A program made the position numbers and the translations under genes. Positions 36,279 to 44,567 of a stretch of DNA of 64,000 bases are shown piece by piece (the stretch's first letter is position 1; each line of letters begins with the position of its first letter). The DNA lies in assembly GCF_017874735.1 (NCBI RefSeq), contig NZ_JAGGLV010000023.1:56103-120102 (forward strand), read 5' to 3'. This DNA is from Paenibacillus silagei. GTDB lineage: Bacteria; Bacillota; Bacilli; Paenibacillales; Paenibacillaceae. The notes under the pieces are model-generated. The model worked only from the letters and a program-made list of their open reading frames with translations. It made no database searches and was not told the DNA's origin.

Positions 36279-36815
36279 ATGAAGAAAATAGTTGCGATTT
36301 CCGGAGCATTAAGCACTTTGTTTTTTTTGATACATCTTATAGTGGCCTGTATCTATTACGCAGGAATCATGCCGTATGGATATATTCATATGACCATCGG
36401 CGGCATTCTGTCCATTGTCATGTCCGTCCATATGCTTTCCGCTATCTTCCTGATGGTGAAAAATCGCCAAAGGGATAAACAGGCCAAGCAATATCCGCAG
36501 CTCAATATGGGCACTGTAATCCAGTCCGCAACAGGTATTTTCACAGGGATATTTTTATTGGTGCATATCCTGGTGATTGAATTAAGTAAAAGGATAGACG
36601 GGACTGTGTTTAATATTATTTATGTTTCAGCAGAGTTTTTGTTTCTCTTAACTGTAGGTCTGCATATGGCCATCAGCGTGCCCAAGCTCTTTATATCCAT
36701 GGGAGTCATTAAAAAACGGGAAAATTACCCGCTCTTCATCAGAGGGACCTATGTCTTCTTAGCCTTGGTGCTGGTGATGTATATGGGTTCCCAAATTATG
36801 TTCTGGGCAGCATAG
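36279..36815 (+). CDS. Membrane anchor (cytochrome b-type) subunit of a fumarate reductase/succinate dehydrogenase-like complex
   Basis: A 178-residue protein with five predicted membrane helices (about 5-27, 38-62, 82-104, 112-136, 155-176). Histidines sit inside or near helices (FLIHLIV, SVHML, LVHILV, GLHMAI), as expected for haem b ligands of type B complex II anchors. The identification rests mainly on size, these histidines, and the flavoprotein and iron-sulfur genes directly after it. It is in line with the transferase gene upstream, so it may be transcribed with the biosynthetic cluster. Confidence 0.72.
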   Translation: MKKIVAISGALSTLFFLIHLIVACIYYAGIMPYGYIHMTIGGILSIVMSVHMLSAIFLMVKNRQRDKQAKQYPQLNMGTVIQSATGIFTGIFLLVHILVIELSKRIDGTVFNIIYVSAEFLFLLTVGLHMAISVPKLFISMGVIKKRENYPLFIRGTYVFLALVLVMYMGSQIMFWAA

Positions 36816-36868
36816 ACAGCCGGGTGAACCTTGTTGTCTGAGGGAGAGAGAGGAGTGTCAGCATTCGG

Positions 36869-38524
36869 ATGAAGAATATACTTGTAATGGGCAGTGGCCT
36901 GGCCGGAATGACGGCAGCGCTGAAGCTTGTGGAAGAAGGAGCAGCTGTTACCTTGGTGTCACCGGCGTATTCAGAGAGAGCACAGTCTGTAATGGCCATG
37001 GGCGGAATTAATGCTGCTTTGAATACCAAGCAAGAAAATGATTCGGTAGATGAGCATTTTGCGGATACTATGCGGGGAGGCAGTGATCTTAATGATCCTG
37101 AAGCCGTGGCTAATCTGGTACAGAGGGCTCCGGAGATCATCCGCTGGCTTGAAGAAATCGGTGTGAATTTCACCCGGGATGAGAAGGGCAGAGTGGATCT
37201 ACGGAATTTCGGCGGACAAAAAAAGAAACGTACTGCCTACGCCGGTGCGCGTACCGGTAAACAAATTGCCACAGCTATCATAGCTAAATGCCGGAAATAT
37301 GAAGCTGCTGGCCAAATCAAGCGGCTGACGGGTTGGAGATTCCACTCCCTATTAATAGAGGGTCAGGAATGTGCGGGTGCTGTTCTGTTGCACGAAAACA
37401 CGAACGAACTGCAAAGCCTGGTTGCCGATGCTGTGATTATGGCCGTCGGAGGGCCGAATGGCGTTTTCGGAAAAACTACCGGCTCCAGATTAAATGATGG
37501 CTATGCTGCGGGAATGCTGCTTGAACAAGGGGTCGAATTTTCGAATCTGGAGATGATTCAATATCATCCTACGACGGTACATACCCCTTCCAAACGTATG
37601 CTGATTACGGAGGCTGCACGTGGCGTCGGAGGAAGATTGTACGTCATCAGAGAGGGGCAGCCCTGGTACTTCATGGAGGAATGGTTTCCGGGATATGGGG
37701 CATTAATGCCGCGTGATGTGGTGAGTCAGAGTATCTATAAAGTGTGCAATGAGATGAAGCTGGGCATTAACGGGAGCCAGGAGGTTTATTTGGATGTCTC
37801 TCATCTGTCCCCGGAAATTATTGATGTACAGTTAGACGAAGTTGTCAGCATCTGTTCGAAATTCTTAAACGTTAACCCGTATAAGGAACCCATTCCAGTG
37901 GCTCCAGGGATTCATTACTTTATGGGGGGAATCAAGACGGATAAGGATCACACCACGAATCTAGCGAGACTTTTTGCCGCAGGAGAATGCTCCGCTCAAT
38001 ATCACGGGGCCAACAGACTGGGCGGAAATTCGTTATTAGGCGCGATTTGTGGAGGATGGGTTGCAGCTGAAAGCTCTCTATTGGTCGGCCCAATGGATAA
38101 AGCTGCCGCAGAAAAAATAGGTGAACAGCAGCTGGAGACAGCAAATCAGGAGCTGCAGCATTGGGAAAAGAGGGCGAATACTTCTATAAAAGGCTATGTT
38201 CAGATCAAACAAGAATTATCAGAGCTTATGTATGGCGCCATGGGTATATATAGAAAAGAGAGACAGCTGCTGGAAGCCAAAAAAAGGCTGGAGGAAATGA
38301 ACAACGACACCGCAGAGTCCTGGTATCATCATCATTTTTATGAATACAAAACATTATCAGCCAATATTTTATTGGCAAGGGGAATGGTTGAGTCGGCATT
38401 GGCCAGAAAAGAGAGCCGGGGGGCACATCAGAGAATCGATTATAGTGAAAAAAATGATACACAATTCAAGAAATCTACGAATGCAGTATTTCTGAATAAT
38501 AGTATCTGCATTGAGTTTAATTAA
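36869..38524 (+). CDS. Fumarate reductase/succinate dehydrogenase-like flavoprotein subunit
   Basis: A 551-residue flavoprotein. The FAD fold starts MGSGLAGMTAAL. Active-site motifs are present: HPTTVHT, ITEAARG, PRDV, the histidine in GIHYFMGG and the arginine in HGANRLGGNSL. However, the histidine that binds FAD covalently in most complex II enzymes is replaced by Q39 (RAQSVMAMGG in place of RSHSVxAQGG). FAD is therefore probably non-covalent. In E. coli FrdA such substitutions abolish succinate oxidation but leave fumarate reduction, so this enzyme may be a reductase or act on another substrate. It is followed by the iron-sulfur subunit gene. Confidence 0.9.
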   Translation: MKNILVMGSGLAGMTAALKLVEEGAAVTLVSPAYSERAQSVMAMGGINAALNTKQENDSVDEHFADTMRGGSDLNDPEAVANLVQRAPEIIRWLEEIGVNFTRDEKGRVDLRNFGGQKKKRTAYAGARTGKQIATAIIAKCRKYEAAGQIKRLTGWRFHSLLIEGQECAGAVLLHENTNELQSLVADAVIMAVGGPNGVFGKTTGSRLNDGYAAGMLLEQGVEFSNLEMIQYHPTTVHTPSKRMLITEAARGVGGRLYVIREGQPWYFMEEWFPGYGALMPRDVVSQSIYKVCNEMKLGINGSQEVYLDVSHLSPEIIDVQLDEVVSICSKFLNVNPYKEPIPVAPGIHYFMGGIKTDKDHTTNLARLFAAGECSAQYHGANRLGGNSLLGAICGGWVAAESSLLVGPMDKAAAEKIGEQQLETANQELQHWEKRANTSIKGYVQIKQELSELMYGAMGIYRKERQLLEAKKRLEEMNNDTAESWYHHHFYEYKTLSANILLARGMVESALARKESRGAHQRIDYSEKNDTQFKKSTNAVFLNNSICIEFN

Positions 38525-38540
38525 GAAAAGAGGCAGTACT

Positions 38541-39251
38541 ATGAGTATCAGGATTAATATCAAGCGGCAGGAAAATGGGGCGAAGGAAGCCTACTGGCAG
38601 AGCTTTGAATACTCGGGTGAATTACATGTATCCATTGGGACTCTAATTAACAATCTGAATAGTGAAATGCTGGAAAAGGACGAGGGAGAACGGCCAATCC
38701 GCTTTGACTGCAGCTGTGAACAGGGGCTGTGCGGAGCGTGTGCAATGGTGGTGAACGAGAAGCCGGTACTGTCCTGCCAATTATTTTGCGATGATCTGGT
38801 ACAAGAGAACAATGAAATTACGATTCATCCCCTAAGTAAATTCCCGGTCATAAGCGATTTGGCAGTGGACCGGAGTCAAATGTTCGAAGTGATGAAGGAC
38901 ATGAAGCTATGGCTGGAAGAACCGGCAAAGGTTAGAACCGCCAATTTAACGCTGCAATATGAAGTGTCCCAATGTCTGATGTGCGGCAGTTGTCTGGAGG
39001 TCTGCCCCAATTACAGCCTGGGTGAGTTATTTACTGGAATGTCCTCCGCGATGTCGATGACTAATCTGACCTTATTAAGTGAGGACAAAGCCTATAAAAA
39101 ACAATATACCCAAAGAGTATATGATGGCTGTTCCAAATCTCTTGCCTGCCAGGAAGTTTGCCCCATGGACATTCCGATTGTGGAGGCGATCTCCAAAATG
39201 AATAGAGTATCGGTCTGGGGAATGTGGAACATGTTTACCAAACTACGATAG
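38541..39251 (+). CDS. Fumarate reductase/succinate dehydrogenase-like iron-sulfur subunit
   Basis: A 236-residue protein. The N-terminal ferredoxin domain has the [2Fe-2S] cysteines in CSCEQGLCGAC and a later C in VLSCQ. The C-terminal domain has a [4Fe-4S] motif CLMCGSCLEVCP and the [3Fe-4S] type CSKSLACQEVCP. This is a complete set for electron flow between flavin and quinone. The ATG at 38,541 follows GAGGC; an upstream TTG in frame at 38,511 overlaps the flavoprotein gene but lacks a site. It is the last gene of the A+T-richer cluster region, 13 bp before a G+C-richer gene. Confidence 0.9.
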   Translation: MSIRINIKRQENGAKEAYWQSFEYSGELHVSIGTLINNLNSEMLEKDEGERPIRFDCSCEQGLCGACAMVVNEKPVLSCQLFCDDLVQENNEITIHPLSKFPVISDLAVDRSQMFEVMKDMKLWLEEPAKVRTANLTLQYEVSQCLMCGSCLEVCPNYSLGELFTGMSSAMSMTNLTLLSEDKAYKKQYTQRVYDGCSKSLACQEVCPMDIPIVEAISKMNRVSVWGMWNMFTKLR

Positions 39252-39264
39252 CGGAGGACACACC

Positions 39265-39753
39265 ATGAAACAACTCTACATCAAGCAAAAGGTATTCAGC
39301 ATAGGCGAGAAGTTCACGGTGAAGGATGAGCGGGAACAGGATGTGTATTACGTGGAGGGCAGCTTCATGCGGATTCCGAAGACGTTCTCGATTATGAATG
39401 CAGGCGGAAGGGAAGTAGCACAGATTACGAAGAAGGTGTTCAGCTTCCTGCCCAAGTTCTTCGTGGAAGCGGATGGCCGTGAGGTGCTCACCATTAAGAA
39501 GGAGCTGTCGTTCTTCAAGGCGCGTTATTCGATAGATTCGGCGGATATTGAGGTGCACGGGAACTGGTGGGATATGGATTTCCAGGTCTTGCAGCGCGGG
39601 GCGGTCGTCGGGGAAGTGAGCAAGAAGTGGTTCACCTGGGGCGACAGCTACAGCGTGCAAGTATGGAATGAGGAGCTGGAGGCAATCATCATCGCGATAG
39701 TAGTCGCCATTGATTGTGTGAAGAGTGATGAAGCCTCGTCTTCTAATCAGTAG
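39265..39753 (+). CDS. LURP-one-related (YxjI-like) protein
   Basis: A 162-residue protein of the LURP-one/tubby C-terminal-like fold, rich in alternating beta strands (LYIKQKVFSIGEKF, YYVEGSFM, FSIMNAGGREVAQI, FVEADGREVLTI, WDMDFQVLQRG). Bacillus homologues (YxjI) have no settled function; plant members are linked to defence, and the fold resembles a membrane-tethered phospholipid scramblase. It has a good GCGGAGGA site. It is close behind the iron-sulfur gene but is G+C-richer, and it ends at a strong terminator. It is probably not part of the biosynthetic cluster. Confidence 0.85.
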   Translation: MKQLYIKQKVFSIGEKFTVKDEREQDVYYVEGSFMRIPKTFSIMNAGGREVAQITKKVFSFLPKFFVEADGREVLTIKKELSFFKARYSIDSADIEVHGNWWDMDFQVLQRGAVVGEVSKKWFTWGDSYSVQVWNEELEAIIIAIVVAIDCVKSDEASSSNQ

Positions 39754-39777
39754 CTATTAACAATCCTTTCAATTAGA

Positions 39778-39802
39778 CCCTCTCCGGGCGGAGAGGGTTT
39801 TT
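39778..39802 (+). terminator. Rho-independent terminator
   Basis: A perfect 8-bp stem (CCCTCTCC / GGAGAGGG) with loop GGGC is followed by five T. It lies 24 bp after the LURP-one-like gene and closes the long rightward transcription unit. Confidence 0.92.
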
Positions 39803-39932
39803 GACATGAACCGGCAAGGTGTGCTGCAAGATCACGAGTTCGCACCGGTGCTGGCCAAGTGCTGGCGGCCGTTTGTCGGCAAGTATTATGACTGGTCCGC
39901 CCAACGGCCGGAAGCCCCGATAGGCTCTGGAG

Positions 39933-40712
39933 TTACGGCGGCGAAGCCCCGGCCTTGGCCTGCCGCTGGTAATTTCTCGGTGTATACCCGGTCACCTGCT
40001 TGAATTGCCGGCAGAAATGCTCCACATTCGGATAGCCGCACCGTGCTGCGATATCAGCGATGCTCTCTGTGCTGTGGATGAGGTATTCCTTGGCCATGCG
40101 GATGCGGCTGTTAATGACATCCTCCATACAGGAGAGTCCGAAGGTTTTTTTGTAGATATTCTGAAGATAGCCTGAACTGATCTCCAGCACACCGGCCATC
40201 CTGGCTACGGTCCAGTACTCCCCGGGATTGGTCTGAATAGACGTGCGCAGCTTCAGCAGCTTGTAATATTGCGGGGTAATATTGTCCTGGAAATAGGATT
40301 CCCACAGCTTGTTGAACAGTGCGCGCAGGAGCAGATCGATGGAAGAGGCTTTACAGTCCCCGCCCATATGATGCTCGCTGGCCAGCAGCTCAAGCAGCTT
40401 TTGGCAATAGTCAGGGTCGCTAAGCGCAAAAGGAATGCCCAAGGGAAGCGGTGATTCCGTAATATAAGGCTCACTTGATTCAAAACGAATCCAGTCATTG
40501 ATGAACTGGCCGGTGCAGGCCTGGTAATAGACCTTCTGCTGCGGCTGGTAGAGAACTACGCTGTGCGCAGGGTATTGCTTGAGTCCGCCATGCACCCAGA
40601 ATAGCGCCGGAGTCTTGGTAATGACCAGGAGCCAATGCGCACCAGCTGGAACATCTACAACGAAATTCGAAGCGTGTGTTGTATTGCACTCGACATAGTG
40701 AATAAGGGCCAT
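39933..40712 (-). CDS. AraC-family transcription regulator
   Basis: A 259-residue regulator. The N-terminal half (about 1-150) is a cupin-like sensing domain with AGAHWLLVITKTPA and HSVVLYQP. The C-terminal 100 residues hold two helix-turn-helix motifs (ARMAGVLEISSGYLQNIYKKTFG and IADIAARCGYPNVEHFCRQFK). The start at 40,712 follows GGGAGGAGG by 6 bp; an in-frame ATG further up at 40,736 precedes that site. It is divergent from the sugar-binding lipoprotein gene, so that transporter operon is its likely target. Confidence 0.9.
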   Translation of the reverse strand: MALIHYVECNTTHASNFVVDVPAGAHWLLVITKTPALFWVHGGLKQYPAHSVVLYQPQQKVYYQACTGQFINDWIRFESSEPYITESPLPLGIPFALSDPDYCQKLLELLASEHHMGGDCKASSIDLLLRALFNKLWESYFQDNITPQYYKLLKLRTSIQTNPGEYWTVARMAGVLEISSGYLQNIYKKTFGLSCMEDVINSRIRMAKEYLIHSTESIADIAARCGYPNVEHFCRQFKQVTGYTPRNYQRQAKAGASPP

Positions 40713-40803
40713 TTCCATCCTCCTCCCGGCAAACATGCTTAATTATAGCATGGTTTTTTTGTGTTTTTGTCAATGCCGGATAAGTGAAGTAAAAATGTGA
40801 GCG

Positions 40804-40833
40804 TTGTAAATAAATAGGTACCTCCCCCATAAT
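40804..40833 (+). promoter_or_regulatory. Putative sigma-A promoter of the sugar importer operon
   Basis: TTGTAA (40,804-40,809) and CATAAT (40,828-40,833) are separated by 18 bp. They match the -35 at 4 of 6 and the -10 at 5 of 6 positions, and stand about 50 bp before the binding-protein start. The assignment is by consensus only. Confidence 0.45.
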
Positions 40834-40846
40834 GAAAGCGTAACCA
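40832..40846 (+). promoter_or_regulatory. Catabolite-responsive element (cre), CcpA site
   Basis: ATGAAAGCGTAACCA fits the cre consensus WTGNAANCGNWNNCW at every position. It starts at the end of the proposed -10 box and covers the expected transcription start. That arrangement predicts repression by CcpA-HPr(Ser-P) when a preferred sugar is present. Confidence 0.7.
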
Positions 40847-40881
40847 AATAAAGACCACAATAATTGAACTGGGGGTTGACT

Positions 40882-42609
40882 ATGAACACAGGTACAAGAA
40901 AAGGTCAGAGTTTACTGAAGAGTACTTCCATCCTGTTGTTGTCTGCACTGCTGTTGTCCGCTTGCTCGGGCAAGCTGGAATCCGGTAACGGCGGCAAGGA
41001 AGCGGCAGCCGGTAATGATCCGAAGCCAAGTGCAGCTGTAGATGAGAGTCCGCTCGGCAAATACGATCCTCCGATTGAGGTGTCGTTCGTCAGAGATCTG
41101 GGCGATGTGGTAGAGAATAACGTGCTTGGCGTATTGAAGGACGAGACGATTGATAATAACCGCTGGACCAAGTTGTATGAGGATCAGCTCGGCATCAAGA
41201 TCAAATATAACTGGATTGTGAAGGGGAGCCAGACCTCGGATCAATATTTGCAGAAAATCAATGTCACCCTGGCCTCCGGCGATCTGCCGGATGTAACGCC
41301 GGTCAACGCCACCCAGCTGAAGCAATTGGCCGATTCGGACCAGCTTGAGGATATGACGGCACTGTACGAGAAGTATGCTTCCCCGTTCACCAAGAAGGTG
41401 CTGTCGGGAGAAGGCACGAGTGTATTCGATGCCGCGACCTTCGATGGCAAGCTGATGGCAATTCCGAGCCTGGAATCCTCCATTGAACGCTCGATGTATA
41501 TCTGGATTCGGACAGACTGGCTGGAGAAGCTCGGTATGCAGCCGCCGAAGACGATGGCGGATGTCCTGGCGATCTCTGAAGCGTTCGCCGATAAGGATCC
41601 CGACGGAAACGGCAAGAAGGATACCTACGGCCTTGGCATTACCAAGGATCTGTGGGGCGGGGCGATGGGACTGGAGGGCTTCATGGCCGGGTATAATGCC
41701 TATCCGAATATCTGGCTGGATGACGGAACCGGCAAGCTGGTCTACGGCAGTATTCAGCCGGAAGTGAAGAAAGCGCTTCAGGTGTTGCAGGATATGGCCA
41801 AGAAGGGGCAGCTGGATCAGGAGTTCGGCGTGAAGGACGGCGGCAAGGTCTCGGAGCTGATCTCAGCCGGCAAGATCGGGATGGAGTACGGCGAGCAGTG
41901 GAATTCCATCTGGCCGCTGCAGCTCAACCGTGACAATGATCCCAAAGCCCAGTGGCAGGCTTTCCCGATTGTCTCGGAATCGGGTGACACGCCGAAGGTG
42001 CCGCTGAAGTTCAGCACAACCCGCTTCTTCGCAGTCAAGAAGGGCGCTGCCCATCCGGAAGCGGTAATCAAATTGTTCAACCTGCATCTGGAGAAGAACT
42101 GGGGCGAGACTGCCGAATTCGATAAATACTTTGCACCGCCGGAAGCGGAGAGTGTCTGGCAGCTGTCTCCGGTTACGCCATATCCGGTCACGAAGAACGT
42201 AGACGCGTTCCGTGAGATTGATGCCGCCCGCAAGGCCGGTGACTTCTCGAAGCTGGTGGGGGAAGCCAAGACCATCCAGGAGAAGCTGGAATCGTATGCT
42301 TCAGGCACATCGGAAGGCTTCGCCCTATGGGGCTGGGAACGGATCTATGGCGAGCAGGGCTCCATGGGCATAGCTGACCAATATATCAAGAATGACCAGT
42401 TCATTCAGGAGAAGTTCGTCGGCGCTCCGACTCCGACCATGGTTGAGCGCAAGACAACGCTTGAGAAGCAGCAGAATGAAATGTTTGTCAAAATCATACT
42501 GGGTGATCCTATCGATAAGTTCGACCAGTTCGTGAAGGACTGGAAGAAGCTGGGCGGCGATCAAATTACGCAAGAGGTCAACGAATGGTACGCAGCGACT
42601 AAGAAATAA
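40882..42609 (+). CDS. Extracellular solute-binding lipoprotein of an LplA/YtcQ-type sugar ABC importer
   Basis: A 575-residue protein. A lipoprotein signal ends in the lipobox L25-S-A-C28, so it is anchored on the outer face of the membrane. The mature part is a family 1-type binding protein (DQYLQKINVTLASGDLPDV; WIRTDWLEKLGMQPPKTMADV). A calcium-loop-like stretch DKDPDGNGKKD is present, as in other Paenibacillus members. The ATG at 40,882 follows CTGGGGG by 7 bp; an ATG six codons up lacks a site. With two permeases following and hydrolases further on, an oligosaccharide substrate is likely, probably derived from hemicellulose. No ATPase gene is present; such systems usually share an MsmX-like ATPase. 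Confidence 0.93.
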   Translation: MNTGTRKGQSLLKSTSILLLSALLLSACSGKLESGNGGKEAAAGNDPKPSAAVDESPLGKYDPPIEVSFVRDLGDVVENNVLGVLKDETIDNNRWTKLYEDQLGIKIKYNWIVKGSQTSDQYLQKINVTLASGDLPDVTPVNATQLKQLADSDQLEDMTALYEKYASPFTKKVLSGEGTSVFDAATFDGKLMAIPSLESSIERSMYIWIRTDWLEKLGMQPPKTMADVLAISEAFADKDPDGNGKKDTYGLGITKDLWGGAMGLEGFMAGYNAYPNIWLDDGTGKLVYGSIQPEVKKALQVLQDMAKKGQLDQEFGVKDGGKVSELISAGKIGMEYGEQWNSIWPLQLNRDNDPKAQWQAFPIVSESGDTPKVPLKFSTTRFFAVKKGAAHPEAVIKLFNLHLEKNWGETAEFDKYFAPPEAESVWQLSPVTPYPVTKNVDAFREIDAARKAGDFSKLVGEAKTIQEKLESYASGTSEGFALWGWERIYGEQGSMGIADQYIKNDQFIQEKFVGAPTPTMVERKTTLEKQQNEMFVKIILGDPIDKFDQFVKDWKKLGGDQITQEVNEWYAATKK

Positions 42610-42617
42610 GGCGCTAC

Positions 42618-42648
42618 TGGAGGAAGAAAACGACCTTTTCTTCCTCCA
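42618..42648 (+). terminator. Intra-operon hairpin (attenuator or mRNA stabiliser)
   Basis: A perfect 13-bp inverted repeat (TGGAGGAAGAAAA / TTTTCTTCCTCCA) with a 5-base loop lies 9 bp after the binding-protein gene and before the first permease gene. The T-rich 3' arm could give partial termination. Such hairpins commonly keep the binding protein more abundant than the permeases. Confidence 0.7.
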
Positions 42649-42681
42649 TTCCATTCTTGCCTGCAGATGTGGAGGATAACG

Positions 42682-43581
42682 ATGAGAACAAAACTGCGAA
42701 AAGAACTGCCGCTTCATTTGATGCTTTTGCCGGGACTGGTGATGATCATTCTGTTCTCCTACGTCCCAATGGCCGGTGTCATGATTGCATTCCAGAAATT
42801 CATCCCTGCCAAGGGCTTGTTCGGGGATCAAAAATGGGTGGGCCTCGATAACTTCGAATATGTGATGAACCTGCCAAGCTTCACACAGGTGCTGTGGAAT
42901 ACGCTGTTTATTTCGAGTCTCAAGCTGATTCTGGGCCTGATTATTCCGCTGGTATTCTCGATTCTGCTGAACGAGCTGGCCAGTAATGTAATCAAGCGTT
43001 CCGTACAGACAGCGATCTATCTGCCGTATTTCTTGTCCTGGGTCGTGCTTGGCGGCATCTTGATTGATATTCTGTCTCCATCGGGCGGGATTGTGAATGA
43101 ATTCCTCGGATGGTTCGGTGTCTCCAAGATCTTCTTCCTCGGCGACAATGACTGGTTCCCCTTCACGCTGATTGCTTCGGATGTGTGGAAGAACTTCGGT
43201 TACGGCACGATTGTATATCTGGCGGCTATAACGGGCATTGATCCCGGGTTATATGAAGCAGCTACCATTGACGGTGCGAACCGGTGGCACAAGACCTGGC
43301 ATATTACCATTCCGGGCATACGCATGGTCATCGTCCTGCTGTCGGTACTCAGTCTGGGTCAACTGCTGAATGCGGGCTTCGATCAGGTCTTCAATTTGTA
43401 CAGTCCGCAGGTCTATGAAAGCGGGGATATCCTGGATACCTTCGTCTACCGGATCGGTCTGCTCGACGCACAATACGGCGTAGCGACTGCCGTCGGCTTC
43501 TTTAAATCGATCATATCGCTTACCTTAATTTCCAGCTCGTATTTCCTGGCTTACCGTTTCGCCAAATACCGGATTTTTTAG
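42682..43581 (+). CDS. Sugar ABC transporter permease, LplB type
   Basis: A 299-residue inner-membrane permease with six helices and the EAA motif (YEAATIDGANRWHKTWHITIP). It matches the LplB/YtcP group that works with LplA-type lipoproteins. The ATG at 42,682 follows GTGGAGGATAACG; an ATG five codons earlier sits on the ribosome site itself. It forms a heterodimer with the next gene product. Confidence 0.93.
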   Translation: MRTKLRKELPLHLMLLPGLVMIILFSYVPMAGVMIAFQKFIPAKGLFGDQKWVGLDNFEYVMNLPSFTQVLWNTLFISSLKLILGLIIPLVFSILLNELASNVIKRSVQTAIYLPYFLSWVVLGGILIDILSPSGGIVNEFLGWFGVSKIFFLGDNDWFPFTLIASDVWKNFGYGTIVYLAAITGIDPGLYEAATIDGANRWHKTWHITIPGIRMVIVLLSVLSLGQLLNAGFDQVFNLYSPQVYESGDILDTFVYRIGLLDAQYGVATAVGFFKSIISLTLISSSYFLAYRFAKYRIF

Positions 43582-43595
43582 AGGAGGGAGTACCC

Positions 43596-44516
43596 TTGCA
43601 GCAACCGCTTACGCCTAAACAGACAGACATCACTACTGTTCACCGTTCAAAAAAGTTCGACGGGATATCGGTGCTGAACGCCACCTTTCTCATTCTGGTC
43701 TCACTGCTCTGTATCCTCCCGCTTATTCATATTATAGCGGTGTCCTTCAGCTCCAGCGCGGCCGCCTCCGCAGGGTATGTCAGGCTCTGGCCGGTAGATT
43801 TCACCTTCGCCTCGTATATGTATACGATGAGCCGCACAGAATTCTGGCAGTCAATGCTTGTATCACTGACCCGGATCGGGATTGGGACGCCGCTGAACTT
43901 GTTGCTGACGATCCTCGTGGCCTACCCGCTATCCAAGGAATCACACGCTCTGCGGTTCCGCAGCGTCTATGCCTGGGCCTTCTTCGTCACGATGCTGTTC
44001 AACGGCGGGCTGATCCCCTGGTATACCACGCTCAAGGAGTATGGCCTGCTGGATTCCATCTGGGCGCTGGTGCTGCCCGGCGCAGTTCCTGTGTTCAGTG
44101 TGGTGCTGCTGCTTAACTTCTTCCGGGAGATTCCGAAGGAGCTGGAAGAGGCGGCGCTGATTGACGGGGCCGGCCACTTCCGGACGGTCTGGTCTATCTT
44201 CGTGCCGATCTCCAAGCCTGCGCTGGCTACACTGGCCTTGTTCTCAATGGTGGAGCACTGGAACAGCTGGTTCGACGGCCTGCTGCTCATGGGGAATCCG
44301 GCCAACTATCCGCTGCAGAGCTATATTCAGACGATAGTGATCCAGCAGAACCTGTCGAATATGTCGCGTGATGCCATGCTTGATCTGGCGCTGATCTCGG
44401 ACCGGACGCTGAAGTCTTCCCAGATCTTCCTCGGCTCCCTGCCGATTATTCTGGCCTATCCGTTCCTGCAGAAATATTTCGTGAAGGGAATTGTACTCGG
44501 CAGTGTCAAAGGTTAA
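43596..44516 (+). CDS. Sugar ABC transporter permease, LplC type
   Basis: A 306-residue permease with six membrane helices and an EAA loop (LEEAALIDGAGHFRTVWSIFVP). It starts with TTG at 43,596, 5 bp after GAGGAGGGAG. It follows the LplB-type gene by 14 bp. The C-terminal KYFVKGIVLGSVKG tail is typical of this subfamily. Confidence 0.93.
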   Translation: MQQPLTPKQTDITTVHRSKKFDGISVLNATFLILVSLLCILPLIHIIAVSFSSSAAASAGYVRLWPVDFTFASYMYTMSRTEFWQSMLVSLTRIGIGTPLNLLLTILVAYPLSKESHALRFRSVYAWAFFVTMLFNGGLIPWYTTLKEYGLLDSIWALVLPGAVPVFSVVLLLNFFREIPKELEEAALIDGAGHFRTVWSIFVPISKPALATLALFSMVEHWNSWFDGLLLMGNPANYPLQSYIQTIVIQQNLSNMSRDAMLDLALISDRTLKSSQIFLGSLPIILAYPFLQKYFVKGIVLGSVKG

Positions 44517-44567
44517 CCTCCCGGAAGTTATGCATATGCCTGCGTCTCTCCCCGGATTCAGGCTATA

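Noticed and set aside
39806..40003. Small 65-codon open frame after the terminator
   Set aside because: It has no ribosome site, its last part runs antisense into the AraC gene, and I see no family resemblance. It could be a gene remnant but cannot be supported.
44561..44566. TATAAT directly before the sensor kinase start as a promoter
   Set aside because: The box overlaps the first candidate ATG (44,568 is 2 bp later) and no -35 element is found at the right distance, so it is likely chance.
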